This document shows, in pieces, positions 48,470-57,009 of a DNA stretch of 64,000 bases. The notes under the pieces were generated by a model. The model was not told where the DNA came from. It worked only from the letters and a program-made list of their open reading frames with translations, and ran no database searches. Position 1 is the stretch's first letter; the number at the start of each line of letters is the position of its first letter. Origin of the DNA: Arthrobacter sp. 260 (GTDB lineage: Bacteria > Actinomycetota > Actinomycetes > Actinomycetales > Micrococcaceae); contig NZ_JABFOE010000012.1 in NCBI RefSeq assembly GCF_013116745.1, positions 1 through 64,000 on the forward strand, in the 5' to 3' direction. Both the position numbers and the translations under genes were made by a program.

Positions 48470-48940
48470 TCAGACAGGAGTGCTGAGGATAGTGGCCAGT
48501 TCTTCTGGGTGTCGGGAAGAGGTAAGCCAGTAGGGTGTCCGGTCTTGATCATCAGTGATCTCTATTTTTACCACTGCGCTGATCCAACCTCGAATACAAA
48601 GATACGCAAGCCCGTTCATCGCTGGTCCGCGCTGGTGGGTTGCGTCTTGTCCGGTATAGGCCGTCACTGTTCCAACGAACGTGCGCTCGATTCGTGCCCG
48701 TCCAACTCGCACAGTTGTTGGCGTGACGATGATTTTTGGCGTGAAGAGGATGAGGGTGGTTCCTAAGGCGAGGAAGGTAGCGATTGATGAGATGACGCCT
48801 ACGGTGGGATTAATTGGTGCGAAGGCAATTGCCCCGAAGGATGACAGCCCAGTGGCGAGAATCCATATCCAGATGTTTGGTCGCAATGACTCCTTATATA
48901 GGATCGGTTCTTTGGCAGCGCTGGAGGAACGTTTTTGCAT
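48470..48940 (-). CDS. DUF3093 membrane protein
   Basis: A 156-residue actinobacterial protein with two hydrophobic helices near residues 22-43 and 50-70, then the conserved DUF3093 segments VTPTTVRVGRARIERTFVG, RGPAMNGLAYLCIRGWISAVVKIEITD and TPYWLTSSRHPEELA. The function is not known. It converges with the mobilisation operon, 5 bp apart, so the operon edge may be an insertion boundary. Next to lgt. Confidence 0.85.
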   Translation of the reverse strand: MQKRSSSAAKEPILYKESLRPNIWIWILATGLSSFGAIAFAPINPTVGVISSIATFLALGTTLILFTPKIIVTPTTVRVGRARIERTFVGTVTAYTGQDATHQRGPAMNGLAYLCIRGWISAVVKIEITDDQDRTPYWLTSSRHPEELATILSTPV

Positions 48941-49066
48941 CGGATTTTCCCGTGGTTGTCGTGGGGCCGTTCCATGAAATCTGACCGGTGGAGTCGTCGA
49001 AGCGGCGAGCCTGAGGTGCTGAGTAAGACGGACATGAAGACGGCTTTTGCAGGATTGTCTGTTGGG

Positions 49067-49990
49067 TTACAGAGTGTCCTTGTCTACTGTGCCCGCATGG
49101 GGGATGGATCCCCCATTTTCATTTTCAGGGCCGTGTACTCGAGGAACGGTGGAGGGGGGTCGGCTACGGAGGGCCAGGAATGTGACTGTGCCGGCGATGA
49201 GGAGTATCCCGGATACCCAGGTGTTGACGCGCAGCCCGAGGATGGTGTTCGCGTAGTCGGAGCGCATGAGTTCGAAGAAGAATCTGCCCGCGGTGTAGAA
49301 AGCCACGTAGAGCGCGAAGACCGCTCCCGCCCCGGGTTTGAACCGTCGATCTATTAGGAGAAGCACTCCTGCCGCGGCCAAGGACCAGAGGGATTCGTAT
49401 AGGAACGTTGGTTCGAAGTATCCGAGAACAATTGGGTTCCCTGCAGTGTCGAGGGCTGCCCGCCCTGCAGATAGGTCCATTTGATAGATCTGTACGGCCC
49501 ATGGCAGGGTTGATGGGTCACCGTAGAGTTCGTTGTTGAACCAATTTCCCCATCTGCCGATCCCTTGAGCGATGAGCAGTCCCGGGGCTACGGAGTCGGC
49601 GAACGCGCTGAAACGCACACCGTTCCGGCGGCAACCAATATAGGCGCCTAGGGCGCCTAAAGCGATGGCACCCCAAATCCCGAGACCGCCGTTCCAGATA
49701 CGCAGTGCATCCCAGGGGTCTCTTCCCGGCGCGAAGTACAACTGGTAGTCGGTGATGACGTGGTAGAGCCTTCCCCCGATAATTCCGAAGGGAATAGCCC
49801 ACAGCACCACATCTAGAACCTGTCCGGGCTGTCCGCCGCGCTGAGTGAGACGCCTATCCGTCAACCAGCAGGCGACGATGATGCCTGCAAGGATGCACAG
49901 CGCATAAAAGTTGATGGAAACCGGACCCAGTTGGACAGCGCTGATAGTCGGAGAAGGAAAGTAGGAGGAGGGTTCAGCTAAAATATTCAT
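49067..49990 (-). CDS. lgt: prolipoprotein diacylglyceryl transferase
   Basis: Membrane enzyme that attaches diacylglycerol to the lipobox Cys of prelipoproteins. The 307-residue protein has about seven helices. Landmarks: GIIGGRLYHVI, IWNGGLGIWGAI, the Lgt signature region GLLIAQGIGRWGNWFNNELYGDP, and the conserved PTFLYESLW and AGRFFFELMRSD. The enzyme is normally chromosomal; here it is an extra copy among copper-resistance lipoproteins, and probably boosts or specialises their lipidation. Confidence 0.95.
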   Translation of the reverse strand: MNILAEPSSYFPSPTISAVQLGPVSINFYALCILAGIIVACWLTDRRLTQRGGQPGQVLDVVLWAIPFGIIGGRLYHVITDYQLYFAPGRDPWDALRIWNGGLGIWGAIALGALGAYIGCRRNGVRFSAFADSVAPGLLIAQGIGRWGNWFNNELYGDPSTLPWAVQIYQMDLSAGRAALDTAGNPIVLGYFEPTFLYESLWSLAAAGVLLLIDRRFKPGAGAVFALYVAFYTAGRFFFELMRSDYANTILGLRVNTWVSGILLIAGTVTFLALRSRPPSTVPRVHGPENENGGSIPHAGTVDKDTL

Positions 49991-50084
49991 GACCTATTCC
50001 GGTAAGGGGCGAGGAGCTTTTGCGCTAGAAGCAGCATGACGAACGCGCTGGCTCGACACCAATTCTGGTTGTATTTTCGTCATG

Positions 50085-50324
50085 CTAATTCGTTTTCTGT
50101 CCGGCCAGGACGGCACCAATAATGATCAGCAGGGCCGCAGCCGGGTATCCGACTGCAAGATCCACCAAACCACTTGGCTGCTGTCCGGGCGGGGCAAGGT
50201 GAGCGATGACATGGATGACACCTACGACGATGCCAAGGACCATGAGCACCTGACCCAGACGTATCTTGCGGCGTTGGCGCTGATACAGGCGACGGAATTC
50301 TTCCGATGAGTGAGCTGATGACAT
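50085..50324 (-). CDS. small two-helix membrane protein
   Basis: A 79-residue protein with a basic amphipathic start (MSSAHSSEEFRRLYQRQRRK) and two hydrophobic helices (LGQVLMVLGIVVGVIHVIAHLA; LAVGYPAAALLIIIGAVLAG). ATG 50324 has AAAGGT upstream, so the long frame from 50720 is not used. Conserved-looking but unnamed. Lies upstream of lgt on the same strand, 94 bp apart. Confidence 0.6.
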   Translation of the reverse strand: MSSAHSSEEFRRLYQRQRRKIRLGQVLMVLGIVVGVIHVIAHLAPPGQQPSGLVDLAVGYPAAALLIIIGAVLAGQKTN

Positions 50325-50524
50325 AACTGACCTTTCACTGGAGGCACCGATCGTTCCGGAGCGTTCGGATGATTTCGAGAAAGTTGCACTTAGGCCACTC
50401 GAAGGTAGCCGGGTAACGGGGCGACCAAGACAACAGGAAGGCCCACCCCCAGGCAATACACGAAGCCCAACAGTGCCCTGCAAGGCGGCGAGACCGGTTA
50501 TCCTGCTCAGCGCGAGGACCGCGC

Positions 50525-50707
50525 TCAAGGCGCCCCCATGTACGGGGTCCGCCCACGACCGAACACCATCCCAAGGAATGGTGCCCCGGCGATAACTGTC
50601 ATAAAAACCGTTGTGAGGCCAGCGCCGACCATTACAGGTCTGCGGACCCAGACAGGCTGAGGGGTGCGACGTGAGAGGACAGAAGACACAGACGATTTCC
50701 GATTCAT
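50525..50707 (-). CDS. possible small or truncated membrane protein
   Basis: A 60-residue frame with one hydrophobic helix (VMVGAGLTTVFMTVIAGAPFLGMVFG) and a basic N-terminus, ending abruptly in a Gly/Arg-rich tail. No ribosome binding site seen. It may be the start of a decayed gene; the rest of 50325-50913 shows no gene that I can support. Confidence 0.3.
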   Translation of the reverse strand: MNRKSSVSSVLSRRTPQPVWVRRPVMVGAGLTTVFMTVIAGAPFLGMVFGRGRTPYMGAP

Positions 50708-50913
50708 TTTGGTTTGCCATCGCTACGGGCTTTGTAGGACTTTAAGGGATTCATGGCCGGGCAACCAGGGCGGTGAGATCCGCGTAAGAGCACAAATAAT
50801 TGGGGAGAGACAACACCTGATATTTATTCGGGTTGCCGGTAACGGCCGGAAGCCGAGGTGCGGACTAGGCGGGTGAAGTCGTAAATTGCTTCACCCGCCC
50901 CCAACAAATCGGG

Positions 50914-51585
50914 CTAGCGCTGCTCGAGAAGAGCAGTCATTTCCTCAATTTCTGCCTGCTGTGTTTCCACGATGGTTTCGGCCATTGCAATCGCGTCAGG
51001 GAACATCCCTTCCTCGATTTCCTGCTGAGCCATGTCCACTGCGCCGTTGTGGTGTTCGGTCATGGATTCAAGGAACATCGTTTCTGCTTCGATGCCTTCT
51101 GCGGCTTCCAGAGCTCCCATGTCCTCTTCGCCCATCATGCCGTTCATCGAACCCATACTGGAGTCCATGCTTTCCATGTCTGCATCGGTCATTTCCAGAG
51201 GTTCGTCCCAGCCTTCCAGCCAGCCGGTGAGCTGTTGGATCTCCGGTTCCTGAGCTTCCTTAACGCGTGTTGCGAGATCCATTACGGCCGGATCAATGTC
51301 TTCCTTTTCCAAAAGCATGTCGCTCATTTCCACGGCCTGCTGGTGATGCGGCAGCATCATTTGCGCGAACATAACATCGGCGTCGTTGTGTTCGGCCACC
51401 GCTGCTGCGTCCGCTGACCTGCTGGGAGTTGCATCAGCTGGCGCGCCGGAACTCGGAGCGGTTGTGGTGGAACTATCTTCGCCCATATCCATCCCACCCA
51501 TGCCTCCGGAAGAGGACCCGCAGGCGGAGAGGGTGATGACTGCAGCGGCTGAGAGGGCAGTCAGTGTTGCATAACGGTGCTTCAT
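50914..51585 (-). CDS. DUF305 lipoprotein, paralogue 2
   Basis: A 223-residue lipoprotein: signal MKHRYATLTALSAAAVITLSAC with the lipidated Cys at 22, a Met/Gly/Ser/Thr linker (GGMGGMDMGED) and two DUF305 units with FAQMMLPHHQQAVEMSDMLL and MFLESMTEHHNGAVDMAQQEI. It is a clear paralogue of 40615-41256 (identical motifs and layout) encoded on the opposite strand 10 kb away. ATG 51585 with AAGGAC upstream. Follows a DUF6153-like gene on the same strand, as its paralogue does. Confidence 0.9.
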   Translation of the reverse strand: MKHRYATLTALSAAAVITLSACGSSSGGMGGMDMGEDSSTTTAPSSGAPADATPSRSADAAAVAEHNDADVMFAQMMLPHHQQAVEMSDMLLEKEDIDPAVMDLATRVKEAQEPEIQQLTGWLEGWDEPLEMTDADMESMDSSMGSMNGMMGEEDMGALEAAEGIEAETMFLESMTEHHNGAVDMAQQEIEEGMFPDAIAMAETIVETQQAEIEEMTALLEQR

Positions 51586-51700
51586 CAAATAACAGTCCTT
51601 AAGAAGTAGGTTCAAAAATTCTGGATCAGTCGTCGTCCTACACGCCACGAGGGGTGATGTGCAAGACAGGATGCAGGAGATCGAGGAGATCTCCCGCATT

Positions 51701-52207
51701 TTATGTACGACTAATCGAGAGCCGAACCAAAGAAACTGTTTGTGGTCTGCAGCGGAGGATGAGCGTCAGAGGTGGTGGGCCACGCCAGCTGGTCCCGATG
51801 ACAATCAGGGCTCGGCGGAGCCAAAGAAAACTGAAGGCTCCGATCACCAGGAACGCAATCAGGCAGATCGCGGTGATCATCGAATGATCGGTCGGGCACG
51901 TACTTACGCACGGCGAGGTGCTGGGCAATTCCTGACGGTCTACTGAAGTGCCGGTGACTGTTGCGGGTGTCGCATCTATAATGCCGGTTGGGCTGGTGAG
52001 GGCTGAGGTTGACCTAGTAGCGTCGAAGAACGCTACTTCGGCGGCAGACACGATTGGCACGTCATATGCCGACAGGGCCGCATCATCCGAACTAGGACTG
52101 ATCCACAGGTGCATGACCAGCACCCCGACCAGCAGGATAAGAATGTGTAAGCTCCACCCCGGAGTCCGACGCGAAGGCAAAAGGCTAAGTGCGGCGAACT
52201 GAAGCAT
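51701..52207 (-). CDS. DUF6153-like membrane protein, paralogue 3
   Basis: A 168-residue protein with two hydrophobic helices (LHILILLVGVLVMHLWI and ITAICLIAFLVIGAFSFLWL), a polar loop with CVSTCPTDHS, and the family tail WRGPPPLTLILRCRP...LSISRT. GGAAGG ribosome binding site. Together with the DUF305 lipoprotein encoded downstream it repeats the gene pair at 39984-41256, which suggests duplication of a two-gene unit. Confidence 0.7.
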   Translation of the reverse strand: MLQFAALSLLPSRRTPGWSLHILILLVGVLVMHLWISPSSDDAALSAYDVPIVSAAEVAFFDATRSTSALTSPTGIIDATPATVTGTSVDRQELPSTSPCVSTCPTDHSMITAICLIAFLVIGAFSFLWLRRALIVIGTSWRGPPPLTLILRCRPQTVSLVRLSISRT

Positions 52208-52272
52208 CTTGCCTTCCTTCCTTAATCACCGGAGCCGAGTCTGAAGCGATGAGTGGCGACACCATAGGGTCC

Positions 52273-52317
52273 CCGCTTTGATCATATCCCCTGGGCGCCG
52301 AGATATGATCAGAGCGG
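52273..52317. promoter_or_regulatory. 16-bp inverted repeat in divergent intergenic region
   Basis: Arms CCGCTTTGATCATATC (52273-52288) and GATATGATCAGAGCGG (52302-52317) match with one mismatch around a 13-bp spacer. It lies 65 bp upstream of the DUF6153/DUF305 operon and 275 bp before the operon at 52593. A paired operator or a structured leader are both possible; the rest of 52208-52592 holds nothing recognised. Confidence 0.55.
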
Positions 52318-52592
52318 AAATGCTGCTTCCTCCTGTGGTCCAGGTAGGACGCTGGGCCCTCCGGTTCGACGTGTTCGGCGGCCTTTTACTTGTCACTTTA
52401 GAACGCTGCTGTTTCGGTTTCCTGACACGGGTGCTCGGTAGGCTTATGCTCCAAAATTTTATTGGACCGGGTAATGAGTCCAACCGGTCCGTAGGGAAGG
52501 GCGCAGTGCGGCAGCCCGTCGCTACCCACAATGTCGCACGGCACGTTGTTGACACGGGTCAGCGTAGATGGGTTAAAGGAGAAAAGTAGAAC

Positions 52593-53327
52593 GTGCATAT
52601 TGAACTTCTTTACACTGAAGGTAACCACGAAGCTCAACACCTCCGGGAGATAACGGAACGCTTACTCACAGAGTTGGCACCCTACGAACACGTGAATCTA
52701 GTCAAAGTCAGTGCCACCGATCCAGCCGGCGGGACAACCGACGTAAAACTTCCAGTGGTGCGCATAGACGGTATAGACATTAGGGCGGTCAGGGCTGATA
52801 AATCCGCTCGGCCGTTGACGTCTGACAGGGATGCCCGCACAGAAGGGACTCTGAGGTCCGCCATTTTGGCGGCCGCTTTGACATCCCAGGTACGTATGCC
52901 CTTGAAATACCGCCGAGCAATTCTTGTAGCTTCGCTGATGATTCTTGTCGGAGCTCTGCTGGCGCAGTTTCAGTCCTGGGGGCCGATCCTGACCATGGTC
53001 GGGATAGCCCTTCTGGCCGTGGCATTATCGAACAACGGTAGACGTACTGGTCGGCAGTCGTTCATGTGGCCGGCCGGGATTGCGGCTCTAATCTGGGTGG
53101 GTATCACGACGTGGTTCTGGTGGCCGGTGTTGTTTCGTGAATCCCCAACCACGGGGGTGGTTGAGCCGGGGCTCTGGCTCTGGTTAGGGGTAACGGCTTT
53201 TGTCGCGATGGTCGTTGCGGTCGTTGCGGCCGGTTGGTCCCGTTCGCGTTTGGCCCGGCAGTTGCCGGGCCGGACAAACCGCATGGATAATCCTTCGCCT
53301 ACCTCCACGGGGAAGCCCGACAAATGA
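52593..53327 (+). CDS. membrane protein with N-terminal thioredoxin-like region
   Basis: A 244-residue protein. The first 100 residues look like a thioredoxin/glutaredoxin-type fold without a CxxC (MHIELLYTEGNHEAQHLREITERLL; VVRIDGIDI as the strand before the active-site loop). Four hydrophobic helices follow (about 108-125, 128-145, 155-175, 195-215). GTG start with AAAGGAG upstream. The next gene is 11 bp downstream. Function unknown; by context envelope or metal related. Confidence 0.6.
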   Translation: MHIELLYTEGNHEAQHLREITERLLTELAPYEHVNLVKVSATDPAGGTTDVKLPVVRIDGIDIRAVRADKSARPLTSDRDARTEGTLRSAILAAALTSQVRMPLKYRRAILVASLMILVGALLAQFQSWGPILTMVGIALLAVALSNNGRRTGRQSFMWPAGIAALIWVGITTWFWWPVLFRESPTTGVVEPGLWLWLGVTAFVAMVVAVVAAGWSRSRLARQLPGRTNRMDNPSPTSTGKPDK

Positions 53328-53338
53328 ATTGAGGAACC

Positions 53339-53647
53339 ATGATGATCAACCACTTTGCTGTCCTGCCGGTTCTGGTCCCGGACGACAGCCAGCTGCGGCC
53401 TGGTCTGGATCCGAGTCAAGTAACGCCAGGTCTTCTTGGATTCATTATGACGTTAGCAATGGTCATTGCGATGATTCTGTTGATGCGCTCGATGGCCAAA
53501 CGGATACGCCGGGTCCGGTACCGGGAAGAACTGGCAGCGACGGACGTGGCACCTATCGATGGGCCGGAGAGTCCCCTGCCCTTCACCGAGGAAAAGGACA
53601 CAAAGGGACACGCTGCTGAGTCAGCAAAAAGGGCTGCAGAATCCTGA
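53339..53647 (+). CDS. single-helix actinobacterial membrane protein
   Basis: A 102-residue protein: a short outside N-terminus, SQVTPGLLGFIMTLAMVIAMILLMRSMAKRIRRVRYREEL (one helix then a basic cytosolic stretch), then a polar tail. The VTPG-x-x-GF...LLRSM-x-x-R pattern recurs in many small actinobacterial proteins of unknown function. GAGGAACC ribosome binding site. Likely in an operon with the upstream membrane protein. Confidence 0.65.
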   Translation: MMINHFAVLPVLVPDDSQLRPGLDPSQVTPGLLGFIMTLAMVIAMILLMRSMAKRIRRVRYREELAATDVAPIDGPESPLPFTEEKDTKGHAAESAKRAAES

Positions 53648-54250
53648 GCTCGAGGCGGACGACATAGCCCGCTGCTTGCAGGTATTCACCCGCTACGCAT
53701 GGGCGATGGAGCTGCCGCAGTACATAAGATCAGCATTGATCGGGCTAGATTAGGCTGACGACAGGCCCAGCGACTGTCGTGCCGTGAGGTCGCCCTATTA
53801 CGAGACTGCGTCTATTCCGACCGGGAGCTCGTCACAAGTAGAATGCCTTCCCGTTCTTCCAGAGCAACGGGGCAGTGTCCGGTAAAGCTATCTGCTGCTC
53901 TGGCAGAGTTGCTTTCGGCAGGCTCACTTACAAGTGTGGGCTGCCCCTTTGGCCCGATCTGAACCCCGTCCACGGGCACCCATACCCTGCAGTTGGGGCC
54001 TGGATGCTAGTGCCGGCTTGTTCGCGGCTTCTGTTGCCACACGATCCGGTGACCTGTTCAGCGCACCGTTTATTCTGCCGACTATGCCGAGCGCTCAGAC
54101 CCTCATTTCGCTACTAGATCTATTCCAATGCCCTATTTACTTACCGGCATTTAGGAGGGCCTGCTTGGTGAATGAATCCGTTGTGGTGAGGGCCTACGCG
54201 GAGAAATAGTGTGAGGATTGGAAACCATATTTTTGGATCCCACCCCCCTG
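53648..54250. other. 600-bp gap before the cyd operators
   Basis: Only short frames without clear ribosome binding sites or motifs. A 14-codon GTG frame at 54168-54212, preceded by GGAGGG, could be a leader peptide but has no special composition. Confidence 0.35.
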
Positions 54251-54292
54251 TTCTACACTGTGTAGAAGTGAACTCTTCTACGCCGTGTAGAA
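54251..54292 (+). promoter_or_regulatory. tandem TTCTAC-N5-GTAGAA operators of the cyd operon
   Basis: Two 17-bp dyads, TTCTACACTGTGTAGAA (54251-54267) and TTCTACGCCGTGTAGAA (54276-54292), 25 bp apart centre to centre and 49 bp before the cydA start. The same dyad precedes the TlpA/CcdA operon at 33812. The inner consensus TAC-N-N-N-N-(T/G)GTA resembles BlaI/CopY-type sites. Confidence 0.75.
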
Positions 54293-54340
54293 CAACTGGG
54301 TCGGTGGGCTCACACCCTCAAATGGTTCAAAGGAAGTTGT

Positions 54341-55936
54341 ATGGAAGCCCTGGAGCTTGCCCGTTGGCAATTCGGCATCACCACCGTCTACCACTTTTTG
54401 ATGGTGCCCCTCACTATTGGCCTGGGGCTGCTGGTCGCCATGATGCAGACCATGTGGGTACGGACCGGGAAGGCCCAGTATCTGCGGATGACCAAGTTCT
54501 GGGGGAAGCTGTTCCTGATCAACTTCATCATGGGAGTTGCCACCGGTTTGGTTCAGGAGTTCCAGTTCGGGATGGCGTGGAGCGAATACTCCCGGTTCGT
54601 CGGCGATGTGTTTGGTGCACCGCTGGCCATGGAAGCACTCCTCGCGTTCTTCGTTGAGTCGGTGTTCCTCGGGCTCTGGATCTTCGGCTGGGACCGGCTC
54701 CCCAGAAAACTTCATTTGGCCACCATCTGGGGCGCGAGCCTCGCCTCGATCATGTCGGCGTATTTCATCCTCGCCGCAAACTCCTGGATGCAACATCCGG
54801 TCGGAGTGGAAATGGTCGATGGCCGCCCGGTCCTGGTCGACATCTGGGCTGTTCTGACCAACAACACCCTGTTAGTCGCTTTCCCGCACACCATCCTCGG
54901 AGCCTTCTCCGTGGCGGGCGGATTCCTGCTGGGGATCAGCTGGTATCACCTGTGGAAGCGTCGCCGCGACGGAATCGACACGATCGGACCAGACGGCAGC
55001 GTCCTGGTCGGTAGCGTCGAGGGTACGGGACGGGATACTGCCGACCACCAGGTCTGGCTCCGCTCCCTCCGGATCGGCGCCGTCGTCGCCGTCGTGTCGT
55101 TCGCCGGTGTTGCCGTCACCGGAGACCTGCAGGCAAAACTGATGTTTGAACAGCAGCCCATGAAGATGGCCGCAGCGGAAGCAGCCTGCCACGATGGGAC
55201 CGGATTCTCGGTCCTGTCGGTAGGAAATCTCGGTTCGCAGGACTGCGATGACATTGTCGCGGTGGTCGAAGTCCCAGGGATGCTCTCCTTCATGGCAAAC
55301 GGCGACTTCACCACCGAAGTCCAAGGGGTTAATTCCCTGGTGCCGCAATATCAGGCCCAGTACGGAACGAACCTGCCGGATGATCCGATGTATGGGGAAC
55401 GCGCCGGAATGGAGATCGACTATGTCCCGGTGATGGAGGTGACCTACTGGGGGTTTCGGATGATGATCACCTTCGGCGCTGTCGCCGCGTTTGCAGCGGC
55501 GGTGGCACTCTTCCTGACCCGCCGGGGCACCGTCCCCCGATCGAAACGGTTGATGCAGCTCGCTGTCTTCGGGATCCTCGCGCCCTTCGGGGCCAACGCC
55601 GCCGGTTGGATCTTCACCGAGATGGGGCGGCAGCCGTTCGTGGTGGCACCCAACCCCGATCCCAACGGTATCGACAACGTGTTCATGTTCACCGCAGCGG
55701 CTGTGTCGCCGGGCGTTTCGACCGCCGAACTCGCGACGTCGCTCATCGCCTTCACCGCCGTCTACAGCGTGTTGCTGGTGGTCGAGGTGAAGCTACTGGT
55801 CCGGTACGTGCGCGGTGGGGTCCCCTCGGCCATGCCTGAACTCGTCCCTCAACACGGCGCCGACGATGACGATCCCGCGGGCGGGGACGCTCCCACCAAC
55901 AAGGGCGGCGGCGATGTGCTGGCCTTCGCCTACTAA
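54341..55936 (+). CDS. cydA: cytochrome bd oxidase subunit I
   Basis: Quinol-oxidising subunit of cytochrome bd, the high-affinity terminal oxidase. The 531-residue protein has the expected nine helices. Landmarks: RWQFGITTVYHFLMVPLTIGL (first helix, with the haem-ligand His), GLVQEFQFGMAWSEYSR, AFPHTILGAFSVAGGF (haem-ligand His region), and GWIFTEMGRQPF, the conserved GWxxTExGRQP motif. A Q-loop lies between helices 6 and 7. AAGGAAG five bases before ATG. First gene of cydA-cydB-cydDC. Confidence 0.97.
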   Translation: MEALELARWQFGITTVYHFLMVPLTIGLGLLVAMMQTMWVRTGKAQYLRMTKFWGKLFLINFIMGVATGLVQEFQFGMAWSEYSRFVGDVFGAPLAMEALLAFFVESVFLGLWIFGWDRLPRKLHLATIWGASLASIMSAYFILAANSWMQHPVGVEMVDGRPVLVDIWAVLTNNTLLVAFPHTILGAFSVAGGFLLGISWYHLWKRRRDGIDTIGPDGSVLVGSVEGTGRDTADHQVWLRSLRIGAVVAVVSFAGVAVTGDLQAKLMFEQQPMKMAAAEAACHDGTGFSVLSVGNLGSQDCDDIVAVVEVPGMLSFMANGDFTTEVQGVNSLVPQYQAQYGTNLPDDPMYGERAGMEIDYVPVMEVTYWGFRMMITFGAVAAFAAAVALFLTRRGTVPRSKRLMQLAVFGILAPFGANAAGWIFTEMGRQPFVVAPNPDPNGIDNVFMFTAAAVSPGVSTAELATSLIAFTAVYSVLLVVEVKLLVRYVRGGVPSAMPELVPQHGADDDDPAGGDAPTNKGGGDVLAFAY

Positions 55937-55989
55937 CCCCCTGCGTCCCACTGCGATCCCGGCCCCGCCCGAACGTTTGGAGATTTGAG

Positions 55990-57009
55990 ATGGAATTCCT
56001 CCCCACCTTGTGGTTCGTCATCATCGCGTACCTCTGGACCGGATACTTGCTCCTGGAAGGGTTCGATCTCGGCGTCGGCATGCTGATGAAACTGTTCGCT
56101 CACACCGACCGGGACCGCCGGGTGCTGCTGAACACTGTCGGACCGGTCTGGGACGGCAACGAGGTATGGCTCATCACGGCCGGCGCCGCGACCTTTGCTG
56201 CCTTCCCTCTCTGGTATGCGTCGCTGTTCTCCACCCTCTACCTGCCCCTGCTGCTGGTCCTGATGGGACTGATTTTCCGTGCCGTCGGCTTCGAATACCG
56301 GGGGAAAGGCGACACAGAGGCGTGGCGCAACCGCTGGGACTGGGCCATCGCCCTTGGGTCGCTGGTGTCAGCCTTCGGGATTGGCGCGGCACTAGCGCTA
56401 ACCACGACGGGGCTTCCCATCAACGCCAATGGCGACCGGGAAGGGGGAGCCTTCGCCTGGTTCAACGGCTACGCAGTCCTCGGCGGATCGGCTGTCGTCC
56501 TGTTCAGCCTTGTCCATGCCCTCGGGTTCCTGGTGTTGAAGACCGACGGCGACATTCGCGACCGAGCCCGGCGCCAGTTCCTCAGATGGCTACCCCTGGG
56601 GTTGCTGCCGATGGCCGCCTGGGCGATCGCGATGCACGCCGCCGGAGGGGAAACCACCACTTTGCTGACGCTGGTGATCGCCGTGATTGGCGCTGTCGCC
56701 GCCTGGGCCATGGCCCGCCGGCGCCGGGACGGGTGGAGTTTCGTGGGGATGGCTGTCTTCCTCGCCGCTGGCACCACCACAATCTTCACGGCCGCGTTCC
56801 CCGTGGTCCTTCCATCGACCCTGGACGCGGCCTTCGACCTCACGGTCTCCAACGCATCATCCTCTGGCTACACGCTCAGCGTGATGAGCGTCGTCGCCCT
56901 CGTCGGGTTGCCCGGCGTGCTCGTCTACCAAGGCTGGACCTACTGGGTGTTCCGCCAACGGGTCAGCCGGAGCCAGATCCCAGCCGCCCACGCCATAACA
57001 GCACAGTGA
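55990..57009 (+). CDS. cydB: cytochrome bd oxidase subunit II
   Basis: Membrane subunit partnering CydA, 339 residues with about nine helices. Landmarks: WTGYLLLEGFDLGVGMLM, GPVWDGNEVWLITAGAATFAAFPLWYA (the near-invariant GPVWDGNEVWL motif), FEYRGKG and FDLTVSNASSSGYTLSVM. TTGGAG ribosome binding site; the stop overlaps the cydDC GTG start (GTGA), so translation of the assembly ABC transporter is coupled to the oxidase. Confidence 0.97.
   Translation: MEFLPTLWFVIIAYLWTGYLLLEGFDLGVGMLMKLFAHTDRDRRVLLNTVGPVWDGNEVWLITAGAATFAAFPLWYASLFSTLYLPLLLVLMGLIFRAVGFEYRGKGDTEAWRNRWDWAIALGSLVSAFGIGAALALTTTGLPINANGDREGGAFAWFNGYAVLGGSAVVLFSLVHALGFLVLKTDGDIRDRARRQFLRWLPLGLLPMAAWAIAMHAAGGETTTLLTLVIAVIGAVAAWAMARRRRDGWSFVGMAVFLAAGTTTIFTAAFPVVLPSTLDAAFDLTVSNASSSGYTLSVMSVVALVGLPGVLVYQGWTYWVFRQRVSRSQIPAAHAITAQ

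Noticed and set aside
53875-54209. Short plus-strand frames before cydA
   Set aside because: Off-frame composition with many Pro/Cys/Leu, no ribosome binding site; not supported.
56010-57005. 5' part of a 1483-codon frame running into cydDC
   Set aside because: It overlaps cydB out of frame and is Arg/Pro-rich; CydDC starts at the GTG at 57006, which overlaps the cydB stop.
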